DNA from: Coleofasciculus sp. FACHB-1120 | GTDB taxonomy: Bacteria; Cyanobacteriota; Cyanobacteriia; Cyanobacteriales; FACHB-T130 | Assembly: GCF_014698845.1 (NCBI RefSeq) | Contig: NZ_JACJTV010000021.1 | Span: forward strand, 1 to 64,000 | Direction of reading: 5' to 3' | DNA length: 64,000 nt | In this document: in pieces, positions 16,818 through 26,499 of the stretch | Position numbering within the stretch: position 1 is the first letter of the stretch | Layout: every line of letters starts with the position of its first letter | Made by a program: the position numbers and the translations under genes | The notes under the pieces: model-generated | Databases searched by the model: none | Seen by the model: only the letters and a program-made list of their open reading frames with translations | What the model was told of the DNA's origin: nothing

Positions 16818-19781
16818 TTACTTCGTTTCCATCCAATTCTGCCCTGCACGCACATCAACGACTAAAGGCACACTTAAAGAAACCGCATTTTCCATTGTGG
16901 AACGAATTTTAAGCTGTAATTCTTCCCATTCAGAGGGAGGAACTTCAAGCACTAATTCATCGTGAACTTGCAATAGCAAACGCGCCTGATAATTCTGCAA
17001 AACTGCGTGCAGTTTATCCATTGCAATCTTGATGATATCGGCGCTAGAACCTTGGATTGGAGCATTAGCGGCGGCGCGTAGCGAACCGGCGTCAGCTTGT
17101 CCCAAATTACGGAGTTTGTCAAGGTTAATTTCATCAGGATTGCTACCTTGGAGCTTGCGGAGACTGCCGCCCTCAAAGTTAAAGTAACGGCGGCGTCCTA
17201 GAATAGTCTCGACATAACCGTGAGCGATCGCTTCCCGCTTCACCCGCTCCAAATATTCAAATACCTTACGGTAGCGCTCGTTAAACCGATCGATAAACAA
17301 TCTGCCTTCGGTTGCCTTCACCCCAGCTTCCCGCGCAAATCGCTGCGCCCCCATCCCATAAATGACGCCGAAGTTGATAATCTTCCCCAATCGGCGCTCT
17401 TCAGATGTCACCGTATCCTTCTCCAACAACAGCCGAGCGGTGACACTGTGAATATCTTCATTTTGCTGGTATGCCTCAATCAGCACCGGCTCTTGGCTCA
17501 AGTGAGCCAAAATCCGCAACTCAATTTGCGAATAGTCAGCAGCAACCAGTAGCCAGCCAGTTTCTGGCACAAATCCTTTGCGAATCCGCCGACTAAAAGC
17601 TGTGCGGATGGGAATATTTTGTAAATTGGGATTAGAAGAAGACAATCGCCCTGTTGTCGTACCTGTCTGATTAAAATTCGTATGCACCCGCTGGGTATCT
17701 GGACGTATCAACAACGGTAAAGCGTCCACGTAAGTAGACTTCAGCTTAGAGAGGGTACGATACTCTAAAATGGCATCGACCAGTGGATGATCGCCTTGCA
17801 GTTTTTCCAACGTTGCCGCATCTGTAGAATAACCCGATTGAATTTTACGAGACTTTTTAGTATCTAACTTGAGTTTGTCGAATAAGATTTGGCTCAGTTG
17901 TTTCGGTGAACCCAAGCTAAATTTTTCCCCGGCTTCCTGATAAGCTTTCTGCTCAATCGCAGCTAAATCCTTTTCCAGTTCTTGCGATAGTGTCTGGAGA
18001 TAAGCTGGATCGATGCGAATGCCCACATATTCCATCTGAGCTAAAACTGGCTCTAAGGGTTGTTCTACTTCCCGTAACAGCCGGTGAAGAGCTGGGACTT
18101 CCTCTAATTTTTCTCGTAGCTTTAGTACCAACTGGAATGTGGCATAGACTTGCATCCCGCAGTAATAGGCTACCGTCTGAATATCCATATCGGCAATCGT
18201 TTTGCCTTTAGGCACCACCTCCGTATAATTGCTGATACTTAGCTCCAGATGCCGCAGGACTAAGTCGCTGAGGTTGTGGCTGTTTTCTGGATTTAGCACG
18301 TAACTGGCAAGCATCGTGTCAAACACCACCCCAGCCAAGTTAATTCCCTGACAGCGCAACACCAGCCGGTCAAACTTGGCGTTCTGCAACGATTTGGGAT
18401 AGTCAGCACTTTCCAGAATCGGACGCAACGCTTCTAAGACAGCCGTTTTATCCAGATTTTCACCAGTTTTGTGACCCGTGGGAATATAAGCAACTTCAGA
18501 CGGATCGATTCCCCAGCAGCAGCCAATCCCCACAAGTTGAGCGTCTCGTGGCTCTAGGGAATCCGTTTCCGTATCCCAAGCTACTGGGTTGTCAGGGTTG
18601 GTGCAACTTTGCAGCTGCTTTATCAGTTCTGTCAGTTTTTCTGGAGTATCAATAATTTGGGCGCTAATCTTACTCGCAGCATTTGTGTCTGCCTTGCTAG
18701 CCGCTTCGGTGTCAGCGGCACTGAAAAACCAGGAATCGCCATCATCAAAAGTGATTTGTTCAAGTTCTTCTTTAGATTCAACGGGTTTAGCTTCCTCTGC
18801 CACACCGCCAAATGCCTGCTGCAACTGCTTGATTCGGCTCAAATAAGTCCTAAACTCTAACTTTTCTAGCAGCGGTTCTAGCTCGGCGTTATCAAATCCC
18901 TTCAACGGGCAGTCTTCTAAACTAACGTCTAGAGGGACATCAAGAACGATCCTTGCCAAGTGCTGGGAACGGTATGCCTCTTCTTTCCCGGCTTCCAGCT
19001 TCTGTTTGACCGCTCCTTTAATCTCATCCAATGAGGCATAAATCCCATCCAGGGAGCCGTACTCTGTCAGCAACTTCACGGCTGTTTTGTCGCCAATGCC
19101 CTTAACACCAGGGATATTGTCGGAGGCGTCGCCACACAGAGCTTTGTAATCGACAACCTGCTCTGGTGTAATGCCCTTTAGTTTCTCTTTAACTTCCTCT
19201 GGCCCAAATTCTACTGGCCCTGTATTACTGCCACGTTGCCAGAAGGTTTGACCAAGATAAAGAACGCTAATTCCCTGTGCAGTGTTAACCAGTTGAAATA
19301 AATCTCTGTCACCCGTAACAATCTTTACCCGATACCCGGCGGCACTCGCCTTTTGTGATAGCGTTCCCAAGACATCATCTGCCTCATACCCCGGTGCCGT
19401 CACAATTGGCAGATTGAAGGCATCTAAAAGGTCGTGGAGATTTTTCAGGTCAATGATAAAGTCTTCTGGCGTCTCAGCACGGTCAGCTTTATAGGTATCG
19501 TCAGCTTCGTGGCGGAAAGTGGGTAAGCCGAGGTCGAATGCGATCGCCATCGCCTGAGGTTGCTGGGATGCTATCACTTCTAGTAACGACTTGAGGAAGC
19601 CAAAACAAACACTGGTAGGAATCCCAGTCTTGGTTTTTAAGCCTCCATCCCGCCCTTTAGCAAAGGCAAAATAGGCGCGGAAGGCTAACGAATGACCATC
19701 AACCAGGATGAAGACAGGTCGCATATCGGATGAGCTAGCAGCGGAGTTAGAGGGGTTGGAGGCAGAGGTAGATTGAGACAT
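16818..19781 (-). CDS. polA: DNA polymerase I
   Basis: A 987-residue family A polymerase with three domains: 5' nuclease (residues about 22-330, DGHSLAFRAYFAF, GDASDNIPGVKGIG), 3'-5' exonuclease (about 380-590) and polymerase (about 610-987, DYSQIELRILAH, RLGKIINFGVIYGMG, VHDELVLE). It fills gaps during excision repair and Okazaki fragment maturation. In the exonuclease domain, Exo I (DTETD) and Exo II (NAKFD) are intact. The Exo III position reads Y540-C-G-M-Q544 where YxxxD is expected, so proofreading may be weakened. An acidic, Ala-rich insert at about 340-380 is variable in the family. Confidence 0.97.
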   Translation of the reverse strand: MSQSTSASNPSNSAASSSDMRPVFILVDGHSLAFRAYFAFAKGRDGGLKTKTGIPTSVCFGFLKSLLEVIASQQPQAMAIAFDLGLPTFRHEADDTYKADRAETPEDFIIDLKNLHDLLDAFNLPIVTAPGYEADDVLGTLSQKASAAGYRVKIVTGDRDLFQLVNTAQGISVLYLGQTFWQRGSNTGPVEFGPEEVKEKLKGITPEQVVDYKALCGDASDNIPGVKGIGDKTAVKLLTEYGSLDGIYASLDEIKGAVKQKLEAGKEEAYRSQHLARIVLDVPLDVSLEDCPLKGFDNAELEPLLEKLEFRTYLSRIKQLQQAFGGVAEEAKPVESKEELEQITFDDGDSWFFSAADTEAASKADTNAASKISAQIIDTPEKLTELIKQLQSCTNPDNPVAWDTETDSLEPRDAQLVGIGCCWGIDPSEVAYIPTGHKTGENLDKTAVLEALRPILESADYPKSLQNAKFDRLVLRCQGINLAGVVFDTMLASYVLNPENSHNLSDLVLRHLELSISNYTEVVPKGKTIADMDIQTVAYYCGMQVYATFQLVLKLREKLEEVPALHRLLREVEQPLEPVLAQMEYVGIRIDPAYLQTLSQELEKDLAAIEQKAYQEAGEKFSLGSPKQLSQILFDKLKLDTKKSRKIQSGYSTDAATLEKLQGDHPLVDAILEYRTLSKLKSTYVDALPLLIRPDTQRVHTNFNQTGTTTGRLSSSNPNLQNIPIRTAFSRRIRKGFVPETGWLLVAADYSQIELRILAHLSQEPVLIEAYQQNEDIHSVTARLLLEKDTVTSEERRLGKIINFGVIYGMGAQRFAREAGVKATEGRLFIDRFNERYRKVFEYLERVKREAIAHGYVETILGRRRYFNFEGGSLRKLQGSNPDEINLDKLRNLGQADAGSLRAAANAPIQGSSADIIKIAMDKLHAVLQNYQARLLLQVHDELVLEVPPSEWEELQLKIRSTMENAVSLSVPLVVDVRAGQNWMETK

Positions 19782-19980
19782 AGCCTTATTTTAGCTAGCG
19801 CCATAGAGCAGATATTCTTTACGATGGCTCAGATTGCTCACTTCACGCGAACAAGCCGTTAGATATCTCATCCCACGGCTCAGCCTGACTGATTTTAACT
19901 ACCCCTGGGGAAAATATCCTATCTATGCGCTTAGCAACTAGCTATGCCAACAGCGAAGCTGCTGCTAGATAAACTTCCCA

Positions 19981-20005
19981 AAAAAAAAGCCCGCAGGCGC
20001 AGGCT
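19981..20005 (-). terminator. Rho-independent terminator of the PEP-CTERM gene
   Basis: Read on the minus strand, AGCCTGC pairs with GCGGGCT (one G-T pair) around a 4-base loop and is followed by a run of eight T. It lies about 60 bp beyond the stop of the PEP-CTERM gene. Confidence 0.8.
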
Positions 20006-20064
20006 AGAAATAAGGGTTATCGACTAATTGAACTTGCAAAGATTCTCAGCAATAAGCCAGGGGA

Positions 20065-20910
20065 TTAGCCATTGATTTGGCTGTTGCGGCGGCGACGCAG
20101 ACCAAACATACCTAACGTACTCGCAGCTACCAGTGCCAACGTTGCAGATGGTTCAGGTACGCTTTGCAGACTTTGATTGCCGATATCGACGATGAAAACT
20201 GTGTCGTTGAAATCCCGGTCAGATGCTGGAGTCACGCCAGTCTCGCTTCCATCTCCGTACAAATCTTCAAAACCGATCACTAGGTAACGGGAGTTAAAGA
20301 GATAGCCTTTGGCGTGCTGTAGCCCATCAGGGTTAGAAGCATTAAAAGCAGAATTGTAAATGCCGTAGGAGTTGTCGGTGCCGTACAAGCTATTAGCGTT
20401 CAACTGGAAGTTCAGGGTTGTACCTTTGCTGAAGTTGCCTAAGTTAACCCAATCTCCTTGCTTCAAATTAGTAAAGCTGCTTTGGTTTTCTCTAATGCTT
20501 TCTGTGCTATTGAGTTCCCAGAAAGCCAGCCCATCTTTGACAATGTTGCCGTTGCTGTCAAGTGCTTGATAACCCAACTGATTGTTATAATCCGCCCCTT
20601 CATTAACGAAGTAAGCACGAACATCCGTGTTATTTTGCAACGTTAGTTTGCTTAAATCAAATGATTGACCGCCTAAAAGGCTCAAGTTAGGAAATGCGTG
20701 TTTTTCTTGAGACTTATTTATCTGCGTGTTTAAGCTATCGATAAGCGTGCTGATGTTTGAAAAATCATCAGATTGGCTCAATGTATTCTTTGTGGGTGCA
20801 GTATTTCCAGAACCCCAGTTGATCTCAGCCGATGCCGGTGCAGTTGCAGAGATGACGCCGGTCAGGGCAGCAGCAGCGGCGAACAGACTAGAAATTAGTT
20901 TGATTTTCAT
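20065..20910 (-). CDS. PEP-CTERM protein with DUF4114 domain
   Basis: A 281-residue exported protein. It has an N-terminal signal peptide (KLISSLFAAAAALTGVISA, cleavage near ASAEI) and a DUF4114-type domain at about residues 150-250 (GFEDLYGDGSETGVTPASDRDFNDTVFIVD, shown here in part: SDRDFNDTVF). It ends with the sorting tail VPEPSATLALVAASTLGMFG followed by RRRR. Such tails are processed by an exosortase and direct the protein to the surface or extracellular matrix. The DxDFND acidic loop suggests calcium binding. It stands alone, with its own terminator at 19981-20005. Confidence 0.9.
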   Translation of the reverse strand: MKIKLISSLFAAAAALTGVISATAPASAEINWGSGNTAPTKNTLSQSDDFSNISTLIDSLNTQINKSQEKHAFPNLSLLGGQSFDLSKLTLQNNTDVRAYFVNEGADYNNQLGYQALDSNGNIVKDGLAFWELNSTESIRENQSSFTNLKQGDWVNLGNFSKGTTLNFQLNANSLYGTDNSYGIYNSAFNASNPDGLQHAKGYLFNSRYLVIGFEDLYGDGSETGVTPASDRDFNDTVFIVDIGNQSLQSVPEPSATLALVAASTLGMFGLRRRRNSQING

Positions 20911-22287
20911 TTGAGTACCTCTACCAGGCGATGAACGACTTCACCTTATCCAACCGGCAAATACATCTAAAATAATTGAGTTTATTTTTACTTTAGAAGC
21001 CCGGTGCAGATATGTGTTTTCTTTTCCTTGTCTATTAATAACTGAAGTTTTAATTCTTTGTCTATGATTTTTGAAATTCTTTTTGACCTCTTTACACTAT
21101 TCGCTATTTACGCAAAACCCTTAAATATACTTACAAAGCCACTAATTATTTATAAATTAATCAGTAGTATTATCCTCAGTTCTTAGAAATTATTTTTAAA
21201 TTATGTCGGTAAATATTCTGAAACCTATTAAGGGATTTTGCGGATAGCGCTTTTTGTTTGGCAGTGATAACTGTAAAAGTTCATTATTATCAAGAATGGA
21301 GAATTTCTAGAGTTAGGTAAAAATACCAGCAGGAGCTGGTAATACGCACGAAGCTGACAGCCTACGCAGATTACGTAACCGTGAGTTCGGGGTAGGGCAC
21401 AGGCAAAACAGGTAAGCTGAAAGTGCTGAATTCTCCACCCATCTGCTTGTCCTATGCTCAGTGAAGAAGAAAAGTTCTACGGCGTCGATGACTGGTGCCA
21501 AAAGTTTGAACCCGGTTGGCAGCCACAATGGCTTTGTGGATGGGCTGCAACACGGTCAACGAGAACGTTTAGCCTATTATTGCGGAAGCAGTCGATGATT
21601 GGGACAGTGATTGATATCAATACAAGTGACAACTTAGCAGCGATTTCCGCCTTACGGAAGCGGTCGATGATGGAGACAGTGATTGACCCGTGGAAGAACA
21701 TTTCTTAGCGCGAGCATTCTCATGCCCTCTGGGGAGTATCCTGATGTGTGTAAATATCCCTAGAGAAAAGCAAATCGTGGTCTATGCCAACCCCCTTTTT
21801 CTCAAGGAGGTAGAAGTGGCGAGAGCTTTTACCAAACCCAATCCGGATGGTGCGCGGGCTTTAGAACCCTTGCCTTGTGGGTTTAGTTTGTTAAGAAGCG
21901 AATTCCATTTGCCCTTTTCACAAAAATCTGATGCTCTGTCACCGCAGCTGGGTCAACTTTCTGGTTAAACTGGTGTGCGGATTGACTGCAAGAGCCACCA
22001 ACCCCAGAAGCCCTTTATCTCCATCGACGACAATTTACTACCTGCTGTTTAACCCAAATTCACGTTAATTAGGAAGCTTATTCTTGATCCCCAGCCTGAA
22101 AAAGTTAAGTTTGCTTTCACGTTAAAAGTTATTTAATTATAAAGGGTAAGAAAGTGCTGGAAAGAATAGGCATTTTCTATCTCTATAGTTAGAGACTAGA
22201 AGTTTTTAGTTTATAGCCGTAGGTTGATTCTGCTTTGAAGAGAAATATATAAGTTTGTGAGTGAAGAACTGACAAGGAGCCTTTTTG
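20911..22287. other. 1.4 kb gene-poor region with decayed-looking sequence
   Basis: No convincing gene. The first 350 bp are AT-rich and probably hold the PEP-CTERM promoter. From 21300 to 22000 the sequence is more GC-balanced and carries short open frames on both strands (for example 21690-21968 plus, 21477-21701 minus) without a recognisable product. A 33-bp imperfect direct repeat lies at 21582-21686. It reads like the remains of a decayed gene or element. Confidence 0.5.
21582..21686. repeat. Imperfect 33-bp direct repeat, 72-bp period
   Basis: A unit at 21582-21614 (GCGGAAGCAGTCGATGATTG and following) recurs at 21654-21686 with about five mismatches; both end GACAGTGATTGA. The period of 72 bp is a multiple of three, which would fit an in-frame repeat in a former coding region. 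Confidence 0.65.
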
Positions 22288-22581
22288 ATGAAACGAGCTG
22301 ATTTGTCTAAATTTATTGGGGCTGGCGTTCTCTCCTTAAGTATGGCGGTTCTGCCTTTGACAGTGCCTGCTTCTGCTCAGACCAACACTGACACAAATAC
22401 AACTACAGATACCGTTCCTAGCCAAGACGTTAGAACCGTTGAGAGCGATCGCAATTTTGATTGGGGTTGGCTGGGCTTACTGGGACTTCTTGGTTTAGCA
22501 GGTTTGGCGGGTCGTAAGAATGAAGAAACAACCCGTTACCGTGACCCCGATCCAGTAAGTCGTACCGGTCACAGAGAGTAA
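22288..22581 (+). CDS. WGxxGxxG-type small exported protein
   Basis: A 97-residue protein. A signal peptide (residues 1-30, ending PASAQ) is followed by a Thr/Asn/Asp-rich linker and the hydrophobic block WGWLGLLGLLGLAGLAG, then a charged tail RKNEETTRYRDPDP. The Trp-Gly-x-x-Gly-x-x-Gly block before a basic end matches the WGxxGxxG-CTERM type of cyanobacterial protein, which is presumed to be a membrane-sorting signal. The start is ATG 22288, with AAGGAG at 22274-22279. A terminator follows at 22617-22672. The function is unknown. Confidence 0.82.
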   Translation: MKRADLSKFIGAGVLSLSMAVLPLTVPASAQTNTDTNTTTDTVPSQDVRTVESDRNFDWGWLGLLGLLGLAGLAGRKNEETTRYRDPDPVSRTGHRE

Positions 22582-22616
22582 AAGAACGGATGGCTTATAC
22601 GAAAATTAAAGCCACT

Positions 22617-22672
22617 AAAAAAGGCAAAAGAAAGAAGGGGGAAATCTTTTCTTTGCCTTTTTGCTTTTGAAA
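22617..22672 (+). terminator. Terminator after the WGxxGxxG gene
   Basis: AAAAAGGCAAAAGAAAGA pairs almost completely with TCTTTTCTTTGCCTTTTT across a loop of about 9 bases; the right arm itself is T-rich. Confidence 0.75.
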
Positions 22673-22866
22673 TTTTTTAAACCTGTTTGGATTCAATATA
22701 AATCAAAGTCAGGGTCATTAGTCTTTAGTCATTGGTACAACTCCATCCACTCTAGGAATGTCGTTTGGACAAGAGTTTGCGAGTCCTTTTTTTTCGTTCG
22801 TATTTGGACGGAGTAGGTGCCGAAAAAAGTCTAAAAACTAATGAATAATCAAACAGGGAAATCGGA

Positions 22867-24285
22867 TTAACTGTGTTCCGTTATCGTCTGCGGAGTGCGA
22901 TCGCTACCCGGTGAGAAGGTGTAATAACTAGCAATCAACGCCACCATCATCCACCAAAGCGTATTTACTTCCGGTCTATACCAGACTGTATCTACCAAAC
23001 CATGTCCTAATAGACCAAATATCGTAGCGATTGCCGCTATCAGCCAAAAACCCTCACGCCTGCCCAGTTGTCGCAAACGATTTAGCTGTAGCCACCCTTG
23101 GTTAAAGGTGACAACCAGTAACCACATAAAGCAGCAAAAACCAATCAAACCAGTTTCTACAGCCAATTCCAGAAAAACTGAATAAGCACTTAAGGCAGTA
23201 TAACGGGGGCGCTGATAAAGGGGATAAATTTTGTTAAAAGCCTCGTTGCCAGGGCCAATTCCCAAAATTGGGCGATCGCGGATCATCTCAACCACCGCCT
23301 CCCAAACGTTGACCCGGAAATTGTTACTGCTATCCTGGCTGCGATTGGCAAAAATACTAAAAGCGCGATCGCGCACTGGTTCGACAAATAGGATCGCTAC
23401 CGCTAGCACTAGCGCTAAACTTCCTAGCAGAATCGGCAGCGACCAAGTCCGCCAAAAAGGAGGTAGATGCTCGCTGATCCAGTAAAGCAGCATCAGCGAG
23501 AATACGAAAAGCAAAAGTATAAAGCCAATCCAGCCGCCACGACTGAACGTGAGAATCAAACAGGCAGAATTGACTGCGAACATCGTCAGCGCCAAGGCTT
23601 TACGACTCCAGCCCCGCCAAGCAAAAATAGCAGCCAGTGACAAAGCGATCGCAGGCAAAAGATAAGCCGCAAGTAAATTGGGATTACCCAGATAGCTATA
23701 AACTCGCGTTGTTTTAGACATGGGAGACGTTGGATCCGTCCAAGTTGCCAGTGCCTCCGCCCCGAAAAACCATTGTCGCAGCCCATAGACACTAACAATC
23801 AGCGCGATGTGGAGATACACCGCGATCAGGATAGAACGCAGTCGAGGCGATCGCAGTACCCGCGCCATTAGCGCAAAAAATAGTAAATACAGCGTTAGCT
23901 TGCCCCAGCCTTTCAAAGCAGCCATCTTCACGGGCGACAAAGCCGTTGCTACAGTGGAAATGCCCCAGTACAGCAACACCAGCCAGTGAATTGGAGTAAC
24001 CTTAGACGCTTCGCCCGGTACATAACCCGCCTCATCCGAGAGCGTCAGCAGTATCCAAAAGCCAGCGCAGGCAGCTAACAACACGCCAACCAGCGCTGTT
24101 GACACAAAAGGAGCCAACGCAAAGACTAAAGCCACCAACAAGGCTCCCAATGGCTCCGCCCACTGCACGCAAAAGCTACTCTGCCGCCAGCTTCGCAAGC
24201 TACCGACCAACCGATGCAAATAGCTTGCACTTTGCCACTGATACAGGGGCAAACTGGACAAGGTAAATTGTTGCCAAACAGTCAT
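22867..24285 (-). CDS. ictB: IctB family membrane protein (O-antigen ligase-like)
   Basis: A 472-residue polytopic protein of about 11-12 helices, matching cyanobacterial IctB (once proposed as a bicarbonate transporter) and carrying the Wzy_C/O-antigen ligase signature. Visible landmarks are the N-terminal segment QWQSASYLHRLVGSLRSWRQ, the loop VYSYLGNPNLLAAYLLPA, LTFSRGGWIGF, and the periplasmic stretch RPILGIGPGNEAFNKIYP. The direct biochemical role is unsettled: mutants affect inorganic carbon use, but the fold is that of a glycan ligase or polymerase. It is monocistronic and faces away from the WGxxGxxG gene. Confidence 0.9.
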   Translation of the reverse strand: MTVWQQFTLSSLPLYQWQSASYLHRLVGSLRSWRQSSFCVQWAEPLGALLVALVFALAPFVSTALVGVLLAACAGFWILLTLSDEAGYVPGEASKVTPIHWLVLLYWGISTVATALSPVKMAALKGWGKLTLYLLFFALMARVLRSPRLRSILIAVYLHIALIVSVYGLRQWFFGAEALATWTDPTSPMSKTTRVYSYLGNPNLLAAYLLPAIALSLAAIFAWRGWSRKALALTMFAVNSACLILTFSRGGWIGFILLLFVFSLMLLYWISEHLPPFWRTWSLPILLGSLALVLAVAILFVEPVRDRAFSIFANRSQDSSNNFRVNVWEAVVEMIRDRPILGIGPGNEAFNKIYPLYQRPRYTALSAYSVFLELAVETGLIGFCCFMWLLVVTFNQGWLQLNRLRQLGRREGFWLIAAIATIFGLLGHGLVDTVWYRPEVNTLWWMMVALIASYYTFSPGSDRTPQTITEHS

Positions 24286-24434
24286 GTGATAGGTCAGGGG
24301 TAATTGATTATGGGTGATTGGTATTGGTCACATTCGTGATTTGTCATTGTCCATTGAAGTTGCTAAGAACAATTAGCCATTTCCCAGGACCCATTACCAA
24401 TTACCCAAGTACATAGTTTATAGTCTCTAGTCCG

Positions 24435-26036
24435 TCAATCATCACCAATTGTTTCCAACGCATCCACCTGTGGCAAGCTGACTACATAGCGATATCCCGC
24501 CTCTGGAGAGCCTTGAACAGAAATGTGCCCGCCATGAATTTCTGCCAATAAACAGCTCAGTAACAGCCCCAAACTTTCACGAGAGCCATTGCCAACCGAT
24601 AAATGGGACAGCCCTTCCGGGACAGCAGAATTACCGGCACGAGAACCCTTCAGCAGCAATTGATTCGTTGACATGAGGGACGGCACGGAGGATGGCTCTT
24701 GAATATAAGCAACACTCGCTTCTGAGAAAGCGGGTTCTGAGTGATGATTCGGCGACATATCAGACTGGGCATAAAACTCAATCTGAGGTAGACCATCTCC
24801 TAGCCAGGGGTGAGAAACCCAGACCGCAATATTCAGCTTTTCGATTTTGCGAGAGACATGAATGCGAACCACGCCCCCAGCATTGCCTGAGTTAATTAGA
24901 TTAAAAATCAGGTAGTAAAGAATTTGCCGTACTTTATCCTTGTCAAGCAACCAGATGCGCTTTCCAGGCTCTACAGATAGACGAATCTGTTGCTGTCGCC
25001 CAGAGGCAATCTGTTGCAGGTTATTAATCGCCTGTTGACACAGCATTTCGATGTCCACAGACGTGAAATCGAGTTTTTGGCTAAACTCATCCAACCCTCC
25101 CAGAGACAGAATTTCATCAACCAGCGAAACTAAGTGCTGACCGCTGTTGTGGATAATTTCCAGATATTCCTTCTGCTTAGTCGTTAATGGCCCATAAACT
25201 TCGCGACCCAAAACACTTGCCATCCCCATAATTGAAGTTAGTGGAGTCCGCAGTTCCTGTGATAGCTGGGATAGGAGTTTGACTTTAACGGAGCTAGTTG
25301 CAGAGGGGCTAGGGGTTGAACGGGTCAGAGACAACACTTCATCCGCATTGGCATTAGTCGAGGCGGCATTGTAATCCAATTCCACTTCTTTACCAAGCCC
25401 TGACTGCCCGTTAGGCGACGGTTTGGCAAACCAGTGGCTGGAGTTGGTACGATGCTCTACAGGACCTAATTGTCGCGTTTCTAAAAACAGACGGTTTCTC
25501 TCAAATTCACTCAGACTCCAGCGAGCCATGAGTTCCAAAAAGTCAATATCTTTGCTGGTAAAGTTACGAGGCACTAAATCCATGACTGCCAGGGTGCCCA
25601 GACAGATTCCCGTAGAGGATAGCAGTGGTGCCCCTAGATAGGCGCGAATGCCATAGTGCTGCACAAGAGCAGTTTCCGCAAAAGCTCGATTTGTTAGCGT
25701 ATCGCCAGCAATCAAAACTTGATGACTATCAACCACATAAGCGCACAAAGATTGATGGCGTGGGAGTTGCCGGGACGTGGCGAGATCGTTCATCAACCCT
25801 AATCGTGATAAACCCACAGCTGCTTTGATCCGCTGCTTGTCTTGAGCCATTAAGCTTAAAATGCAAATCGGCGCTTCCAAAAATCGGGCTGCTGTTTGAG
25901 TAGCTTCCTCGAACACTGGAACCATCTCTGCTTCAAGTAGACCGAATTCTCCCAAAGCAGTGAACCTTTGTTTTTCTCGTGCTGCCGGTGTCAAACCATC
26001 CAAACGACAAAAAAGTCTGCTTTCTGGGGCTGCCAT
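24435..26036 (-). CDS. GAF-domain histidine-kinase-like protein lacking the phospho-histidine
   Basis: A 533-residue protein. A GAF domain lies at about residues 30-185 (APICILSLMAQDKQRIKAAVG, CAYVVDSHQVLIAGD, YLGAPLLSSTGICLGTLAV), followed by a linker and a HisKA-type helix reading LSQELRTPLTSIMG. The histidine of the usual SHELRTP is Gln (codon 25257-25259). The ATP-binding region is also degenerate: no DxGxG box is seen and the G2 region reads RESLGLLLSCLLAEIHGG. It is therefore probably catalytically dead and may act as a sensor scaffold. I start at ATG 26036; the frame is open to 26123 without family-like sequence. Confidence 0.85.
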   Translation of the reverse strand: MAAPESRLFCRLDGLTPAAREKQRFTALGEFGLLEAEMVPVFEEATQTAARFLEAPICILSLMAQDKQRIKAAVGLSRLGLMNDLATSRQLPRHQSLCAYVVDSHQVLIAGDTLTNRAFAETALVQHYGIRAYLGAPLLSSTGICLGTLAVMDLVPRNFTSKDIDFLELMARWSLSEFERNRLFLETRQLGPVEHRTNSSHWFAKPSPNGQSGLGKEVELDYNAASTNANADEVLSLTRSTPSPSATSSVKVKLLSQLSQELRTPLTSIMGMASVLGREVYGPLTTKQKEYLEIIHNSGQHLVSLVDEILSLGGLDEFSQKLDFTSVDIEMLCQQAINNLQQIASGRQQQIRLSVEPGKRIWLLDKDKVRQILYYLIFNLINSGNAGGVVRIHVSRKIEKLNIAVWVSHPWLGDGLPQIEFYAQSDMSPNHHSEPAFSEASVAYIQEPSSVPSLMSTNQLLLKGSRAGNSAVPEGLSHLSVGNGSRESLGLLLSCLLAEIHGGHISVQGSPEAGYRYVVSLPQVDALETIGDD

Positions 26037-26499
26037 TACCATCCCTACTCCCATACGCTTTGCTTGTATGACTATATTTAATATCCCGCTACACTTAGCG
26101 TTCCCGAAGAATGCCTCTAACAAACACGTTAAGCAGAGAGTTTTGCTTTTCGGCTAAAAAAGGACTGAGGCTGAATGACACGGCTGAAGCGAAATTGACT
26201 TTTATCGTCGGTTAGACCATAAGAATATCGGGGGTTCTCCCGCCCTGGCGACGTAGTGTTTGAGGTCACGCAGGCGCGTTCATGCCGTAAGGCTTTAGCC
26301 TTCAAGGGAGAGGAAACCAATAAAAATCAGGGGGAGCGTTGAGTTTTGCTCTTATCTCAAGCCAACGGTGATTCGACTGGGAAGTGAGGAGGGGAAAAAA
26401 GAGTGAAAAGTAGAGTCATTTCTGCTGGCAAGAGGCTTTCTTGCTTCATTCACTCATCACTCTTGTTCGCTGAGTCTTGAGTCCTGAGCCTTGAAGTTT
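26037..26499. other. Spacer with hairpin-rich segment and heptamer repeats
   Basis: A segment at about 26225-26320 contains AAGGCTTTAGCCTT, a perfect short palindrome within CGTAAGGCTTTAGCCTTCA. Such a hairpin is reminiscent of IS200/IS605-type ends, but no transposase gene accompanies it. Near 26472-26492, GAGTCTT, GAGTCCT and GAGCCTT form a heptanucleotide run. No gene is supported. Confidence 0.4.

Noticed and set aside
21690-21968. 92-residue plus-strand frame
   Set aside because: No binding site, no family, and it lies in a region that looks decayed; kept only as part of the spacer entry.
26129-26320. 63-residue minus-strand frame
   Set aside because: It runs through the hairpin segment, has no binding site, and its sequence is not that of a known transposase.
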